NCBI GenBank assembly: GCA_040753915.1
Contig: JBFMDN010000008.1
Coordinates: forward strand, 65,859-129,858
DNA: 64,000 bases
Reading direction: 5' to 3'
From: JBFMDN01 sp040753915
GTDB lineage: Bacteria > Desulfobacterota > Desulfomonilia > Desulfomonilales > Desulfomonilaceae
This document shows positions 8,514-17,820 of this stretch, piece after piece. The notes under the pieces were generated by a model. That model made no database searches and had not been told where the DNA came from. It saw nothing but the letters and a program-made list of their open reading frames with translations. The position numbers and the translations under genes are program-made. Within the stretch, counting starts at the first letter, position 1. Every line of letters starts with the position of its first letter.

Positions 8514-9644
8514 CTCCCTGCCACGCTCCAGCGGTTCCAGGGTGTACTCACGCTGTCCGAGTCCCAGCTCTGCGGCATACGCCAACTGATGCGCCCAATC
8601 TACCTCCGGAAACAGGGCACGGAACTTGTCCTCCCCCGGCGCCAAACCCGCCTTGAGGCTGGAGAGGGAATTCCCCGGTGCGGAATTGACAAGGTCGACC
8701 GCAGCCTGATCCAGGGCCACAGGATCCAGGGAAGCGAGGATTCCCAGGTTCGGAACGATGGGTCTGTCTGAAAAGGGGGTGCAGTCGCACAGGGGGGAGA
8801 CATCGGTGACAAACGTCACGAACAGGACCTTGTTTCCTTTGGATGCCAGAACCGCGGCCGCGTATTCAACCATTTTCTCCATGAAAACCGGTACGGACTC
8901 GTTCCAGCGTATCTGCACTGCCTGCTGCCGACATGTCAGAATGCACTCGGCGCATCCGATGCATCTCTCGGGATTGATCCTCGCTTTGCGTCCCGTCCCT
9001 TTCTTCTCAAGCTCGATAGCTCCTCCACGGCACCAATCGACGCAATCACCGCATCCGATGCACTTTTTCTGGCTCACCTGGGGTGAGATATTTGAATGCT
9101 GGACCAACTTGCCTTCACGAGATGCGCACCCCATGCCCACATTCTTTATGGCCCCCCCGAAGCCCGAGAGCTCATGGCCCTTGAAATGGGTCAGCACAAC
9201 CAGGGCGTCCGCGTTATGAATGTCCGCTCCCACGTGAGCCTCCGTGATGTGCCTACCATTTGCTGGAACCGTCACTTTGCTGTTACCGCGGAGGCCGTCC
9301 GCGATGATAAGCGGAGCTCCGGTCACCTCTCGGGTGAACCCGTTGTCAAACGCAGTTCCCAGGTGAGTACATGCTTCACTGCGTGACCCCACATAAAGCG
9401 TATTCGTGTCGGTCAGGAACGGCCTTGTTTTCAGGCCCTTCAAATAGTCCACTATCTGGCGTACGTATTGGGGTCGGATGTATGCCGTGCTTCCTCGCTC
9501 CCCAAAGTGGAGCTTCACAGCCACGAGGTCTCCTGGTTTGAGACGGTCGGCGGGGGCCAGGAGCTCGAACAGGTCCGTGACTTTTGCTGGTACATTCTTT
9601 TTCCATCCGGCAGACAGATCGGTAATGAAAACGGTAGCGCTCAA
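8511..9644 (-). CDS. DUF362 protein with inserted double [4Fe-4S] ferredoxin domain
   Basis: 377 residues. DUF362 sequence surrounds the ferredoxin part (VKLHFGERGSTAYIRP, FLTDTNTLYVGSR, LTHFKGHELSGFGGAIKN, ASLDPVALDQAAVDLV). Two [4Fe-4S] motifs lie centrally: KKCIGCGDCVDWC and ERCIGCAECILTC. It starts at a TTG at 9644, eight bases after AAGGAGA. This arrangement is widespread in anaerobes, and its precise reaction is not established. It is a soluble electron carrier by appearance and could donate electrons to the radical SAM enzyme two genes downstream; that is inference. Confidence 0.88.
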   Translation of the reverse strand: MSATVFITDLSAGWKKNVPAKVTDLFELLAPADRLKPGDLVAVKLHFGERGSTAYIRPQYVRQIVDYLKGLKTRPFLTDTNTLYVGSRSEACTHLGTAFDNGFTREVTGAPLIIADGLRGNSKVTVPANGRHITEAHVGADIHNADALVVLTHFKGHELSGFGGAIKNVGMGCASREGKLVQHSNISPQVSQKKCIGCGDCVDWCRGGAIELEKKGTGRKARINPERCIGCAECILTCRQQAVQIRWNESVPVFMEKMVEYAAAVLASKGNKVLFVTFVTDVSPLCDCTPFSDRPIVPNLGILASLDPVALDQAAVDLVNSAPGNSLSSLKAGLAPGEDKFRALFPEVDWAHQLAYAAELGLGQREYTLEPLERGRE

Positions 9645-9980
9645 GCCTTATTCTCCTTGGAAGGCGTTTGAAGAAGTGGAAAAAATTATGGAGCATGCCA
9701 TCTGGAATCACAAGTAGAAATTGAAAAATCGCCTCAGTCGCGGTAAGATGATCTCATCTAAAGAATACGCAATAGGGAGGTGGCGCTTGGCGAAGGGGGC
9801 TCCACCCAGGCCTTACCTTCGACGTGCCAGTGAAGAGCTTAGCGGACCTGAGACAGTATATCCATCAATTGTCCGAAAAGCGATCCCGAAATGCGAACGG
9901 GTTCGATAAGCTGACACTCAGGGAACGTCAAAGACGTATTACGTGTGACCAACATCCGGACTGAGTAGAAGAAGTGTGCC
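9645..9980. other. Divergent intergenic region, DUF362 gene / pilB
   Basis: 336 bases with no supported gene. It holds the TTG-start ribosome site of the DUF362 gene on the minus strand and a candidate promoter for pilB on the plus strand. Nothing else stands out. Confidence 0.5.
9721..9749 (+). promoter_or_regulatory. Candidate sigma-70 promoter for pilB-pilT-pilC
   Basis: TTGAAA at 9721-9726 and TAAGAT at 9744-9749 are 17 bases apart (five of six and four of six consensus matches). This would give a leader of about 225 bases before pilB. Confidence 0.35.
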
Positions 9981-11678
9981 ATGAAGGATCGAATCGGCGA
10001 AATGCTCTTGAGGGCAGGCATTATTGACGAGGAGCAGCTCGAGAAGGCAATAGACTACCAGAAAACGCAGGGAGGACGAGTCGCCAGTGCTCTTGTCAAA
10101 TTAACATTTTTGGACGAAGATGACTTGTTGGAATTCCTCTCGCGTCAACTCGGTCTCCCAACCGTGTCTCTCGATGAAATCGACGTCGACGTCGATGCCG
10201 TGAAGCTCATCTCTGCTGCCACAGCTCAGAAATACATGTGTATCCCGTACGGACAGGTGAATTCGTCGTTGCACGTGGCCATGGCTGACCCCACAGACTT
10301 GAACGCCATCGACGACATCAAGTTCATGACGAACAAGGCCGTAGAGGTGAGCATTGCCACTGAATCCCAGATCAGGAAGGCCCTGGACGCGTACTATGAC
10401 ATGGGGATGGACGCCCAGGAAGTGCTCGATGAGTTCGAAGACGACGGCATGGACACCGTGGACATGGAGGATGCCGACTTCGACTCGGCGCACACGCTCA
10501 GGGCCGCTGAGGATGCACCGGTAGTCAAGCTCGTCAATTATGTGCTCCGAGAAGCGATTAACAGAAAGGCCAGCGACATCCACGTAGAACCCTATGAGAA
10601 GGTATTTCGGGTGAGATTGCGCATCGACGGTGCCTTGTACGAGCTTATGAAGCCCCCGTTGAGGCTCAAGAACGCGGTGGTGAGCCGTTTGAAGATCATG
10701 TCCCGCCTGGATATCGCGGAGCGCCGCCTCCCCCAGGACGGCCGCATCAAGCTCAAGCTCGGAAAAGGACGTGACATGGATTTCCGTGTGTCCGTGCTTC
10801 CGACTCTTTTTGGGGAAAAGGTTGTTTTACGGCTTCTGGACAAGTCCAATCTCCAGCTCGACATGACTAAGCTCGGTTTCGAGGAAATACCCCTCAAACA
10901 CTTCAAGGAAGCGATTCACAAACCATTTGGCATGGTCCTCGTGACCGGCCCGACTGGTTCCGGGAAAACCACCACATTGTACAGTGCTCTTTCCGAGCTC
11001 AACGAGCCTGATGTGAATCTCAGTACGGCCGAGGACCCTGTGGAATTCAACCTCCACGGCATTAACCAGGTCCAGATGCATGAGGAGATCGGCCTGACGT
11101 TTGCCGCTTCGCTGAGATCCTTTCTGCGGCAGGACCCCGACATCATCATGGTCGGTGAGATTCGTGACTTCGAGACCGCTGAAATCGCCATCAAAGCTGC
11201 TCTCACGGGACATCTGGTCCTGTCGACCCTCCACACCAACGACGCGCCCCAGACGATTAACCGGCTGCTCAACATGGGCATAGAGCCGTTTCTTGTGGCC
11301 AGCTCCGTCCTGTGCATCATCGCTCAACGGTTGGCCCGAAGGATCTGTCCGAACTGCAAGAGAGAGATTGAGCCGCCTGCGGAAGCACTGAGAGATCTCG
11401 GGGTAAAGATGGAAGAGATCGGCACGTTTCCGGTGTACGAGGGCACGGGATGCAATGAATGCTCGAACACGGGGTACAAGGGACGCGTGGCTCTCTATGA
11501 GGTGATGCCCATAACCGACGAAATCAAGGAGCTTATTCTGGCGGGGGCTTCCGCGATGGAACTGAAGAGAGAGGCAATCCGACTCGGCATGGACACCCTG
11601 CGCATGGCTGGTATAAAGAAACTGAAACAAGGTATAACCACGATTTCTGAGGTTGTAAGGAGCACGATGGCAGATTGA
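9981..11678 (+). CDS. pilB: Type IV pilus extension ATPase PilB
   Basis: 565 residues, the normal size of PilB. An N-terminal GspE_N/MshEN domain (about 1-150) is followed by the secretion ATPase core: Walker A GPTGSGKTT, Asp box (STAEDPVEFNL), Walker B DPDIIMVGEIRD and His box (TGHLVLSTLHTN). Near the end is the zinc tetracysteine of this family (CPNCKREIE ... CNECSNTGYKGR). It powers pilus polymerisation at the inner membrane. It leads the pilB-pilT-pilC group; gaps of 94 and 44 bases suggest one transcript. The ATG at 9981 follows a GAAGAAG stretch. Confidence 0.96.
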   Translation: MKDRIGEMLLRAGIIDEEQLEKAIDYQKTQGGRVASALVKLTFLDEDDLLEFLSRQLGLPTVSLDEIDVDVDAVKLISAATAQKYMCIPYGQVNSSLHVAMADPTDLNAIDDIKFMTNKAVEVSIATESQIRKALDAYYDMGMDAQEVLDEFEDDGMDTVDMEDADFDSAHTLRAAEDAPVVKLVNYVLREAINRKASDIHVEPYEKVFRVRLRIDGALYELMKPPLRLKNAVVSRLKIMSRLDIAERRLPQDGRIKLKLGKGRDMDFRVSVLPTLFGEKVVLRLLDKSNLQLDMTKLGFEEIPLKHFKEAIHKPFGMVLVTGPTGSGKTTTLYSALSELNEPDVNLSTAEDPVEFNLHGINQVQMHEEIGLTFAASLRSFLRQDPDIIMVGEIRDFETAEIAIKAALTGHLVLSTLHTNDAPQTINRLLNMGIEPFLVASSVLCIIAQRLARRICPNCKREIEPPAEALRDLGVKMEEIGTFPVYEGTGCNECSNTGYKGRVALYEVMPITDEIKELILAGASAMELKREAIRLGMDTLRMAGIKKLKQGITTISEVVRSTMAD

Positions 11679-11772
11679 GCCCGATGGGTCAACGGTGTCA
11701 CCCAACCTCGATTTCCCTGACTGGCCATTCCGATCGGACGGCGTCAGACCGTGTCATTGAAAGGAAGTAAAC

Positions 11773-12870
11773 TTGGCAAGCCTTCACGATTTTCTTAAAG
11801 AAATGGTTGAGCGTGGAGCCTCGGACCTCCATATTACTCCCGGTGTACCACCCATGATTAGACTTCGCGGGGAGCTCTTACCCCTCGACTACCCGCCCCT
11901 CAAGCCACAGGATACGAGACAGCTCTGCTACAGCGTCCTCACCGATGTCCAGAAGCACCGGTTCGAAGAGAATTGGGAGCTTGACCTCTCTTTCGGCGTC
12001 AGGGGCCTGAGCCGCTTTCGTGCCAACATATTCATGCAGAGAGGGGCCTTGGCGGGGGCTTTCAGGCTCATTCCATACCAGATAAAATCATTTCAGGAGC
12101 TCGGTCTTCCCCCAGTAGTGAATGACATATGCGCCAAACCTCGTGGATTGGTGCTGGTAACTGGGCCGACCGGTTCAGGCAAGTCCACGACCCTCGCGGC
12201 AATGATCGACAAGATCAATACCGACAGGCGAGAGCACATCGTCACTATTGAGGATCCGATAGAATTCACACACCAGCACAAGGCGTGCATAGTGAACCAG
12301 CGAGAAGTCCATCAGGACACCAAGGGGTTTCACAACGCGCTGCGCTCCATTCTCAGACAGGACCCCGACGTAGTGCTCATCGGGGAAATGCGAGATCTGG
12401 AGACCATTGAGGCAGCACTTACCGTATCGGAAACGGGGCACCTCACCTTTGCTACCCTTCACACGAATTCCTGTGTCCAGACCATTAACCGGATAATAGA
12501 CGTCTTCCCCGCGCACCAGCAGCCTCAGGTGCGAGCCCAGTTGAGTTTTGTCCTCGAGGGCGTCCTTTGCCAGGCGTTGATCCCAACAATGGATGGGAGA
12601 GGACGGGCCTTGTCCCTGGAGATCATGGTCCCCAATGCAGCGATTCGGAACCTCATCAGAGAAGACAAGGTGCATCAGATCTACTCGCAGATCCAGGTGG
12701 GCCAGGCAAAATCGGGCATGCAGACAATGAATCAATCGTTGCTGATGCTTTACCAGAGGAGAGTAATCTCTTTCGATGACGCCATGTCCAGGTCGCCGGA
12801 TCCCGACGAGCTCAAGCAGATGATGACCGGTGTGGCCCAGGCTATCAAGAAGAAGCAACAGAGAGTCTGA
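11773..12870 (+). CDS. pilT: Type IV pilus retraction ATPase PilT/PilU
   Basis: 365 residues, starting with TTG at 11773 with AAGGAAG six bases upstream. Motifs: Walker A GPTGSGKSTT, Asp box (TIEDPIEFTH), Walker B DPDVVLIGEMRD, His box (TGHLTFATLHTN) and the AIRNLIRE sequence typical of PilT, all at expected positions. The long C-terminal tail (to MMTGVAQAIKKKQQR) fits the PilT/PilU group. It disassembles pili for twitching. The position between pilB and pilC is common in Deltaproteobacteria. Confidence 0.95.
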   Translation: MASLHDFLKEMVERGASDLHITPGVPPMIRLRGELLPLDYPPLKPQDTRQLCYSVLTDVQKHRFEENWELDLSFGVRGLSRFRANIFMQRGALAGAFRLIPYQIKSFQELGLPPVVNDICAKPRGLVLVTGPTGSGKSTTLAAMIDKINTDRREHIVTIEDPIEFTHQHKACIVNQREVHQDTKGFHNALRSILRQDPDVVLIGEMRDLETIEAALTVSETGHLTFATLHTNSCVQTINRIIDVFPAHQQPQVRAQLSFVLEGVLCQALIPTMDGRGRALSLEIMVPNAAIRNLIREDKVHQIYSQIQVGQAKSGMQTMNQSLLMLYQRRVISFDDAMSRSPDPDELKQMMTGVAQAIKKKQQRV

Positions 12871-12914
12871 GGGGAGCTGCCGAATATCGGGGTTTCACCG
12901 GATCGCCAGGAGGT

Positions 12915-14141
12915 ATGACAATGCCTGAATTTGTATGGCGTGCCAAAACGACCGCAGGAAACGTGATTAAAGGAGAGATGAGCGAGGTCAACGAGGCTGT
13001 AGTTCTGACCAAGTTGCGAAAGATGAACTACACCGACATCAAGGTCAAGAAGAAGCCCAAAGACCTGTTCGAGAACATATCCTTTTTTCAGCCGAAAGTA
13101 ACGACCAAGGATGTCGTCATCTTCACCCGGCAGTTCGCCACGATGATCGACGCTGGACTTCCGCTGGTCCAGTGCCTCGAGATCCTCGCGAGTCAGCAAG
13201 AGAATAGAACTTTCAAGAAGGTGCTCACGAATGTGAAGAACACCGTCGAGGGCGGAAGCACCTTCGCTGAAGCCCTCAAGGATCATCCCAAGGTCTTTGA
13301 CGAGCTCTTTGTGAACCTCGTCCACGCCGGCGAGACGGGCGGTATCCTCGACACGATTTTGCGGAGGCTCGCCACCTTCATGGAGAAGGCAGAGGCTCTC
13401 AAAAGAAAAGTCAAGGGCGCTATGGTTTATCCCGCGGTGGTCATCACCATCGCGATGGCGGTTGTGACGATCTTGCTGCTCTTTGTCATTCCCGTTTTCG
13501 CTTCCATGTTTGAGGGCGCTGGTCAGAAGCTACCCGGGCCCACTCTGTTTGTCATGAATCTCAGTGAGTTCATGCAGAAGTACTTTCTCTACATATTTAT
13601 CTGCATAGGAATTCTGATCTTTCTCTTCAGGAAGTTCTATCAGACCAACAAAGGGAGGCTCGTGGTAGACCGGCTGCTCTTGCGAGCGCCGGTGTTCGGC
13701 GTCCTCTTGAAAAAGGTGGCTGTGGCCCGCTTCTGCTCCACCCTCGGCACTATGATCTCCAGTGGCGTTCCCATCCTGGACGCCCTGGAAATCACCGCAA
13801 AGACGGCGGGTAACGTCATTATAGAGGCGGCTATCATGAACACTCGGAGCGCGATCGCAGAAGGTAGGACGATCGCGGAGCCCCTCATGGAGACAGGGGT
13901 CTTTCCCGGCATGGTCGTCCGCATGATCGCGGTCGGTGAAGCAACGGGTGCTCTCGATGCGATGCTCGCCAAGATTGCCGAGTTCTACGATGAAGAAGTG
14001 GACGCAGCCGTGGAAGCGCTCACCCAGCTCATGGAGCCCATCATGATCGTCTTCCTCGGCGGAGTATGCGGCGGAATGGTTATTGCGATGTACCTCCCCG
14101 TTTTCTCCATGGCAGGAGTTGTCTCCGAAGGACAGAGGTAA
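12915..14141 (+). CDS. pilC: Type IV pilus inner-membrane platform protein PilC
   Basis: 408 residues with two GspF-type helical domains (about 70-195 and 270-395; FTRQFATMIDAGLPLVQCLEIL and FCSTLGTMISSGVPILDALEI). Three hydrophobic segments occur (about 175-195, 220-240, 378-398). An AGGAGGT lies just ahead of two possible ATGs, 12915 and 12921. It anchors PilB and PilT. No pilin, prepilin peptidase or two-component genes follow; a repeat-filled gap of nearly 700 bases ends the group. Confidence 0.95.
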   Translation: MTMPEFVWRAKTTAGNVIKGEMSEVNEAVVLTKLRKMNYTDIKVKKKPKDLFENISFFQPKVTTKDVVIFTRQFATMIDAGLPLVQCLEILASQQENRTFKKVLTNVKNTVEGGSTFAEALKDHPKVFDELFVNLVHAGETGGILDTILRRLATFMEKAEALKRKVKGAMVYPAVVITIAMAVVTILLLFVIPVFASMFEGAGQKLPGPTLFVMNLSEFMQKYFLYIFICIGILIFLFRKFYQTNKGRLVVDRLLLRAPVFGVLLKKVAVARFCSTLGTMISSGVPILDALEITAKTAGNVIIEAAIMNTRSAIAEGRTIAEPLMETGVFPGMVVRMIAVGEATGALDAMLAKIAEFYDEEVDAAVEALTQLMEPIMIVFLGGVCGGMVIAMYLPVFSMAGVVSEGQR

Positions 14142-14361
14142 AGCAGGGGCACCGGCCCCGTCTTTCATGCGGAAAGCCCCTACCACGGGATTGCTTGCGC
14201 GGATCTCTCGTAGCCCCGGTCTGGCCGGTATTCTTGCTTTAAACTCACCTTGAAGCAAGGACGGGTTTGAAGCCCACGCCTGGTGCCACTGGTACGGTCC
14301 TTCTGCCGCAAAGATCAACTCTCCACCTGACGGTTGTAGCAGGTTTCTTACCTGGCCTGCC
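14142..14361. other. Non-coding region after pilC with a degenerate M4 repeat
   Basis: No gene. Bases 14209-14236 (CGTAGCCCCGG...CCGGTATTCTTG) are a decayed copy, in reverse orientation, of the M4 palindrome seen at 52012 and 55160. The rest shows no recognisable structure. Confidence 0.45.
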
Positions 14362-14385
14362 TTGAGACAGGCTCTGAACCTTCCC
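14362..14385 (-). repeat. M5 repeat fragment
   Basis: A fragment reading TGAGACAGGCTCTGAACCTT matches one end of the M5 repeats at 2802 (same orientation), 51590 and 63614. It lies 34 bases from an M1 element, as at 51590-51751. Confidence 0.5.
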
Positions 14386-14419
14386 TCCGCAGCACCTTTG
14401 ATCTGTGGGGGGACATGAC

Positions 14420-14530
14420 GAAAGTGTCTCAAAAGCCGGCAGTCCGTGATAATCGTGCCACACCCCCTCACCCTGACCCTTTCCCCCGAAGCGGGGGAGA
14501 GGGGATTCTTCCGGCTCCCTCTCCCTCTGG
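14420..14530 (+). repeat. M1 MITE-like element, truncated copy
   Basis: It starts with the M1 terminal repeat GAAAGTGTCTCAAAA at 14420 and runs with near identity to the full copy at 51751 through the CCCCCGAAGCGGGGG hairpin. It breaks off at 14530, where element M2 starts three bases later. The other half is missing. Confidence 0.8.
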
Positions 14531-14532
14531 CA

Positions 14533-14656
14533 GCATAGGCGTTAAGTTAGAAGTGGAACGGCCAATTGTTCGTCATTCCGGCGAAAGCCGGAATCCAGTC
14601 CTTCCAATATGTTATGGACCCCGGCTTTCGCCGGGGTGACGGGGTCCTTGTTAAGT
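14533..14656 (+). repeat. M2 double-hairpin repeat, copy 1
   Basis: 124 bases that appear identical by eye to 63877-64000. They hold two strong hairpins: ATTCCGGC-GAAA-GCCGGAAT (14575-14594) and ACCCCGGC-TTTC-GCCGGGGT (14618-14637). GTTAAGT occurs near both ends. Similar CGTCATTCC...GGAATCC repeats are common in bacterial intergenic DNA. Confidence 0.85.
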
Positions 14657-14685
14657 CAACGGACTGAAATCACGCGGACCATCAA

Positions 14686-14811
14686 GGGGTCAGATCTTGT
14701 TTCTTGATCTTCCTCTCACCTCTCAAACTCGCCTCCTCCGTCCAGACCAGGCCAGTGGCCTTTCACAGACCATCGTCATCATAGGTTCGTCAAGAAACAA
14801 GACCTGACCCC
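14686..14811. repeat. M3 palindromic element, copy 2
   Basis: 126 bases with 22-base terminal inverted repeats (one mismatch), closely similar to 5251-5377. It sits 19 bases beyond the stop codon of nuoN and may serve as the terminator of the complex I operon. Confidence 0.85.
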
Positions 14812-14830
14812 CGGTGCCCATGTCTCGGGC

Positions 14831-16258
14831 TCACCCCATGAGACGCGACGCGGTGGCCTGGATGACAGCTATCAGAGGGGCTGGATACACTCCTATGAAG
14901 ACCAGAGCGAATGTGAGGCCGATCAGGACCGATCCTGAGAGGTATGACGGCTCAGCGGATACCGGGCCCACCTCCTGGTCTGGCTGCGCAAATAGAGCCA
15001 GAATCACCCTGATATAGTAGTACAATCCGATCGCGCTGGCGGCCAGCAGACATAGCACGAGGGTCCACAGATCAGACCCTATGCCCGCCGCAATGAGGTA
15101 GAACTTTCCGACGAATCCCGCAGTGAGTGGAATTCCTGCCAGAGAGAGCAGCATGGCGGTAAGTACCGCGGCATGCCACGGCTTACTCCAGGCGAGCCCT
15201 GTGAGCTCGGCGGCGGTCTCCACGTCCCTACCCTGCCGCGAAAGAGCTGCGATGACCCCGAACGCCCCTACAATGGTTATGAAATAGGCTGCCAGATAGT
15301 ATCCTACCGCCACCGGACGCAAGGGACCGCTCGCCACAAAGGCCACGAGCAGGTACCCCAGGTGGGCCACGGACGAGTAGGCCAGCATCCGCTTCACATT
15401 GGTCTGCAACAAAGCCAGGAGGTTTCCCACGATCATAGAGAGCGCGGCAAGGATCGAAAACGCGGTTAGCATCGTCGGCGCGGCATGAAGGTCAATAAGA
15501 GCGAAATAGCGAAAAAGTAGCGCGAACACTGCACCCTTGGACACTGAGGCAATGAACGCGGTCACCGTGGCCGGAGCACCTTCGTACACGTCGGGCGTCC
15601 ACATGTGAAAGGGTGCTACAGCTAGCTTGAATCCGATGCCGGTGATCAGTAAGCCGCTGGCGAGTAGCATCGTGATACCGGCGCCTGAGACGCGTTCCGA
15701 GATCTTCGCGAACTCGAGGCTTCCTGCCTGGGCGTACACAAGGGCCATGCCGAAAAGGAGAAATGCACTGGATATTGCGGCAAGCACGAGATATTTCATG
15801 GCCGCTTCCACCCCATTGAGGCCCCCCCTATAACCGATGAGGGCGTACAGCGACACTCCCAGAATCTCCAGGCCCAGAAAGAATGAAGCGAAATGTGCGC
15901 TTGCAACCAGGATCGACGCCCCGAGGGTCGCAATAAGCAACAGGAGGTAATACTCTTCGTGCCTGCCGTTCCGGGATTGGAGATACGGATAGGACAAGAG
16001 CACTACTGCGAATGCGGCAGCGAGGACGAGGCAGACAAAGAATGCAGCGTATCCGTCCACGATCAGGAGCGATCCCACCTTTTGCGGGAGCCGATCTTCG
16101 ACCGCTATCATGCACGCGAAAGAGCCGGCCAAAACCGCGGCAGTCAAGGTTGCCGTCAGCCCGTGGTGGCGTCTCCACGCGATGACAAGCATCACGAGCA
16201 CCAAGGCCACGAACAGGATGATGAGAGGGAGCACTGCTATGATTTCAGAAGAGCTCAT
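14831..16258 (-). CDS. nuoN: NADH-quinone oxidoreductase subunit N
   Basis: 475 residues, almost entirely hydrophobic with about 14 membrane segments. It carries the proton-translocating Proton_antipo_M signature (FLGLEILGVSLYALIGYR, VEAAMKYLVLAAISSAFLL, FHMWTPDVYEGAPATVTAF). It is one of the three antiporter-like subunits of complex I. The start overlaps the end of nuoM by four bases, and it is the last gene of the nuo operon. Confidence 0.96.
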   Translation of the reverse strand: MSSSEIIAVLPLIILFVALVLVMLVIAWRRHHGLTATLTAAVLAGSFACMIAVEDRLPQKVGSLLIVDGYAAFFVCLVLAAAFAVVLLSYPYLQSRNGRHEEYYLLLLIATLGASILVASAHFASFFLGLEILGVSLYALIGYRGGLNGVEAAMKYLVLAAISSAFLLFGMALVYAQAGSLEFAKISERVSGAGITMLLASGLLITGIGFKLAVAPFHMWTPDVYEGAPATVTAFIASVSKGAVFALLFRYFALIDLHAAPTMLTAFSILAALSMIVGNLLALLQTNVKRMLAYSSVAHLGYLLVAFVASGPLRPVAVGYYLAAYFITIVGAFGVIAALSRQGRDVETAAELTGLAWSKPWHAAVLTAMLLSLAGIPLTAGFVGKFYLIAAGIGSDLWTLVLCLLAASAIGLYYYIRVILALFAQPDQEVGPVSAEPSYLSGSVLIGLTFALVFIGVYPAPLIAVIQATASRLMG

Positions 16259-17820
16259 GGGTGCCTCCCACTGACGACCTTTGTGATCATGCCCCGATCA
16301 GCCGCCGCACGGGGGGACGTTAAGGTGTCGGCTTTCTCGACGCTCCGGGATATCGATGAACCGATCTGCAATGGCCCGAGGGATCGCGCGGTCAAATTGA
16401 ACACGGGTTGCGGATATACGCCCAGCCAGACGATGAGTGCTGCCATGCAGGCCATGAGCGATGATTCCCGCACAGAGAGGTCCGGGAGCTTCCACGGGAT
16501 GACGAGCGGTCCGAGAAAGACCGGCGCCATAATGCGCAGGCCGTAGATGGCAGCGACGATCAGTCCCAAAGCGGCTATTACAACCAGGGTCGGGTAGGTC
16601 TTATACACTCCTAGCAAGATCGCGAATTCTCCGACGAAGTTTCCCAGTCCTGGCAACCCGAGGGAAGCCAAGGCGAAGACAAGTACCATCCCGCTCATGC
16701 GAGGCGCAAGTGACCAGAGACCACCCATGAGCCGCATGTCACGGGTTCGGACTCGCTCCTGGAGCATGCCGACCAGGACGAACAGAGCTCCAGTGCTGAT
16801 TCCATGACAGACGATCTGCATCACTGCACCCTGGAGCGCTATTTCTGTTCCGGCAAAGATCCCGAGAAGCACGAACCCCAGATGGCTGACGCTCGTATAC
16901 GCGACAAGTCGTTTGAGATCCGTTTGGGCAAACGCGAGGATGGCCCCGTACAGGATGCCGACCACGGCAATCGTGTTTGCAATTCCCGCAAATTCCGCTG
17001 CCGCGGATGGAAACAGCGGCCCGACGAATCGGATCAGCCCGTACGCACCCGTCTTGAGGAGCAATCCAGCGAGGATCACGCTTCCGGCAGTGGGGGCCTC
17101 GGTATGGGCATCGGGTAGCCAGGTGTGCAAAGGAAATGCCGGCAACTTGATCGCGAAGCAAGCGAAGAAGCAGAGCATTACCAGCAGCGCGACCCTGTCG
17201 GACATGGGCGTTCCGATCAGCTCGAAGTAATTCAGTGTGTAGGTACCTGTCGCTGAGGCATGGATGAAGTACAGAGCCACTATGCCTGCCAGCAAGAGCA
17301 GCCCGCCCGCCTGTGTGAAGATAAAGAATTTCAGAGCCGCGTATCTGCGGTTTTCATGCCCCCATATGGCGATGAGAAAGTACATGGGAACGAGCATCAG
17401 CTCCCAGAAAAACGCGAACAAGAACAGATCCAGGGCGAGGAATACGCCAAGTATGCCCGTTATCACCCCCAGAAGGTTGAAATGGAAGAAGGCCACCCGT
17501 TCGGTTATCTCGGTCCAGGAACAGATGACCGATGCAATGCCGAGGACCAGGGTCAACACGACCATGACCACGCTGAGACCGTCCATGCCGAAGCGTATGC
17601 TCGCTCCGAGCTGCGGAATCCATGTTCTATCGCTCTGGGCTATCCACCAGCCTTCTGCTGCCACATTCTCGCCGGTCGCCAAGAGAGACGCAACAATGAT
17701 GAGGTTGACGAAGAGGGCGAGGAGAGAAACCCACCGGGTCGCATCCTCATCCCATCGACTCACCAGGAGGTTTATCACGGCAGCGAGCAGCGGAATAACA
17801 ATGATCCATTCCAGTATCAT
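16255..17820 (-). CDS. nuoM: NADH-quinone oxidoreductase subunit M
   Basis: 521 residues with about 14 membrane segments. NuoM family motifs are FFWELMLVPMYFLIAIWG, AIKLPAFPLHTWLPDAHTEAPTAGS and LKRLVAYTSVSHLGF. The Glu in the WELM segment and the Lys in AIKLPAFP are the conserved charged residues of the proton channel. It starts within the last bases of nuoL (four-base overlap) and overlaps nuoN, which fits translational coupling in the operon. Confidence 0.97.
   Translation of the reverse strand: MILEWIIVIPLLAAVINLLVSRWDEDATRWVSLLALFVNLIIVASLLATGENVAAEGWWIAQSDRTWIPQLGASIRFGMDGLSVVMVVLTLVLGIASVICSWTEITERVAFFHFNLLGVITGILGVFLALDLFLFAFFWELMLVPMYFLIAIWGHENRRYAALKFFIFTQAGGLLLLAGIVALYFIHASATGTYTLNYFELIGTPMSDRVALLVMLCFFACFAIKLPAFPLHTWLPDAHTEAPTAGSVILAGLLLKTGAYGLIRFVGPLFPSAAAEFAGIANTIAVVGILYGAILAFAQTDLKRLVAYTSVSHLGFVLLGIFAGTEIALQGAVMQIVCHGISTGALFVLVGMLQERVRTRDMRLMGGLWSLAPRMSGMVLVFALASLGLPGLGNFVGEFAILLGVYKTYPTLVVIAALGLIVAAIYGLRIMAPVFLGPLVIPWKLPDLSVRESSLMACMAALIVWLGVYPQPVFNLTARSLGPLQIGSSISRSVEKADTLTSPRAAADRGMITKVVSGRHP

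Noticed and set aside
14415..14639. A plus-strand frame with tail PIVRHSGESRNPVLPICYG, also at 63699-63983
   Set aside because: It is a translation of repeat elements M1 and M2; the match between the two places is due to the repeat, not to a protein.
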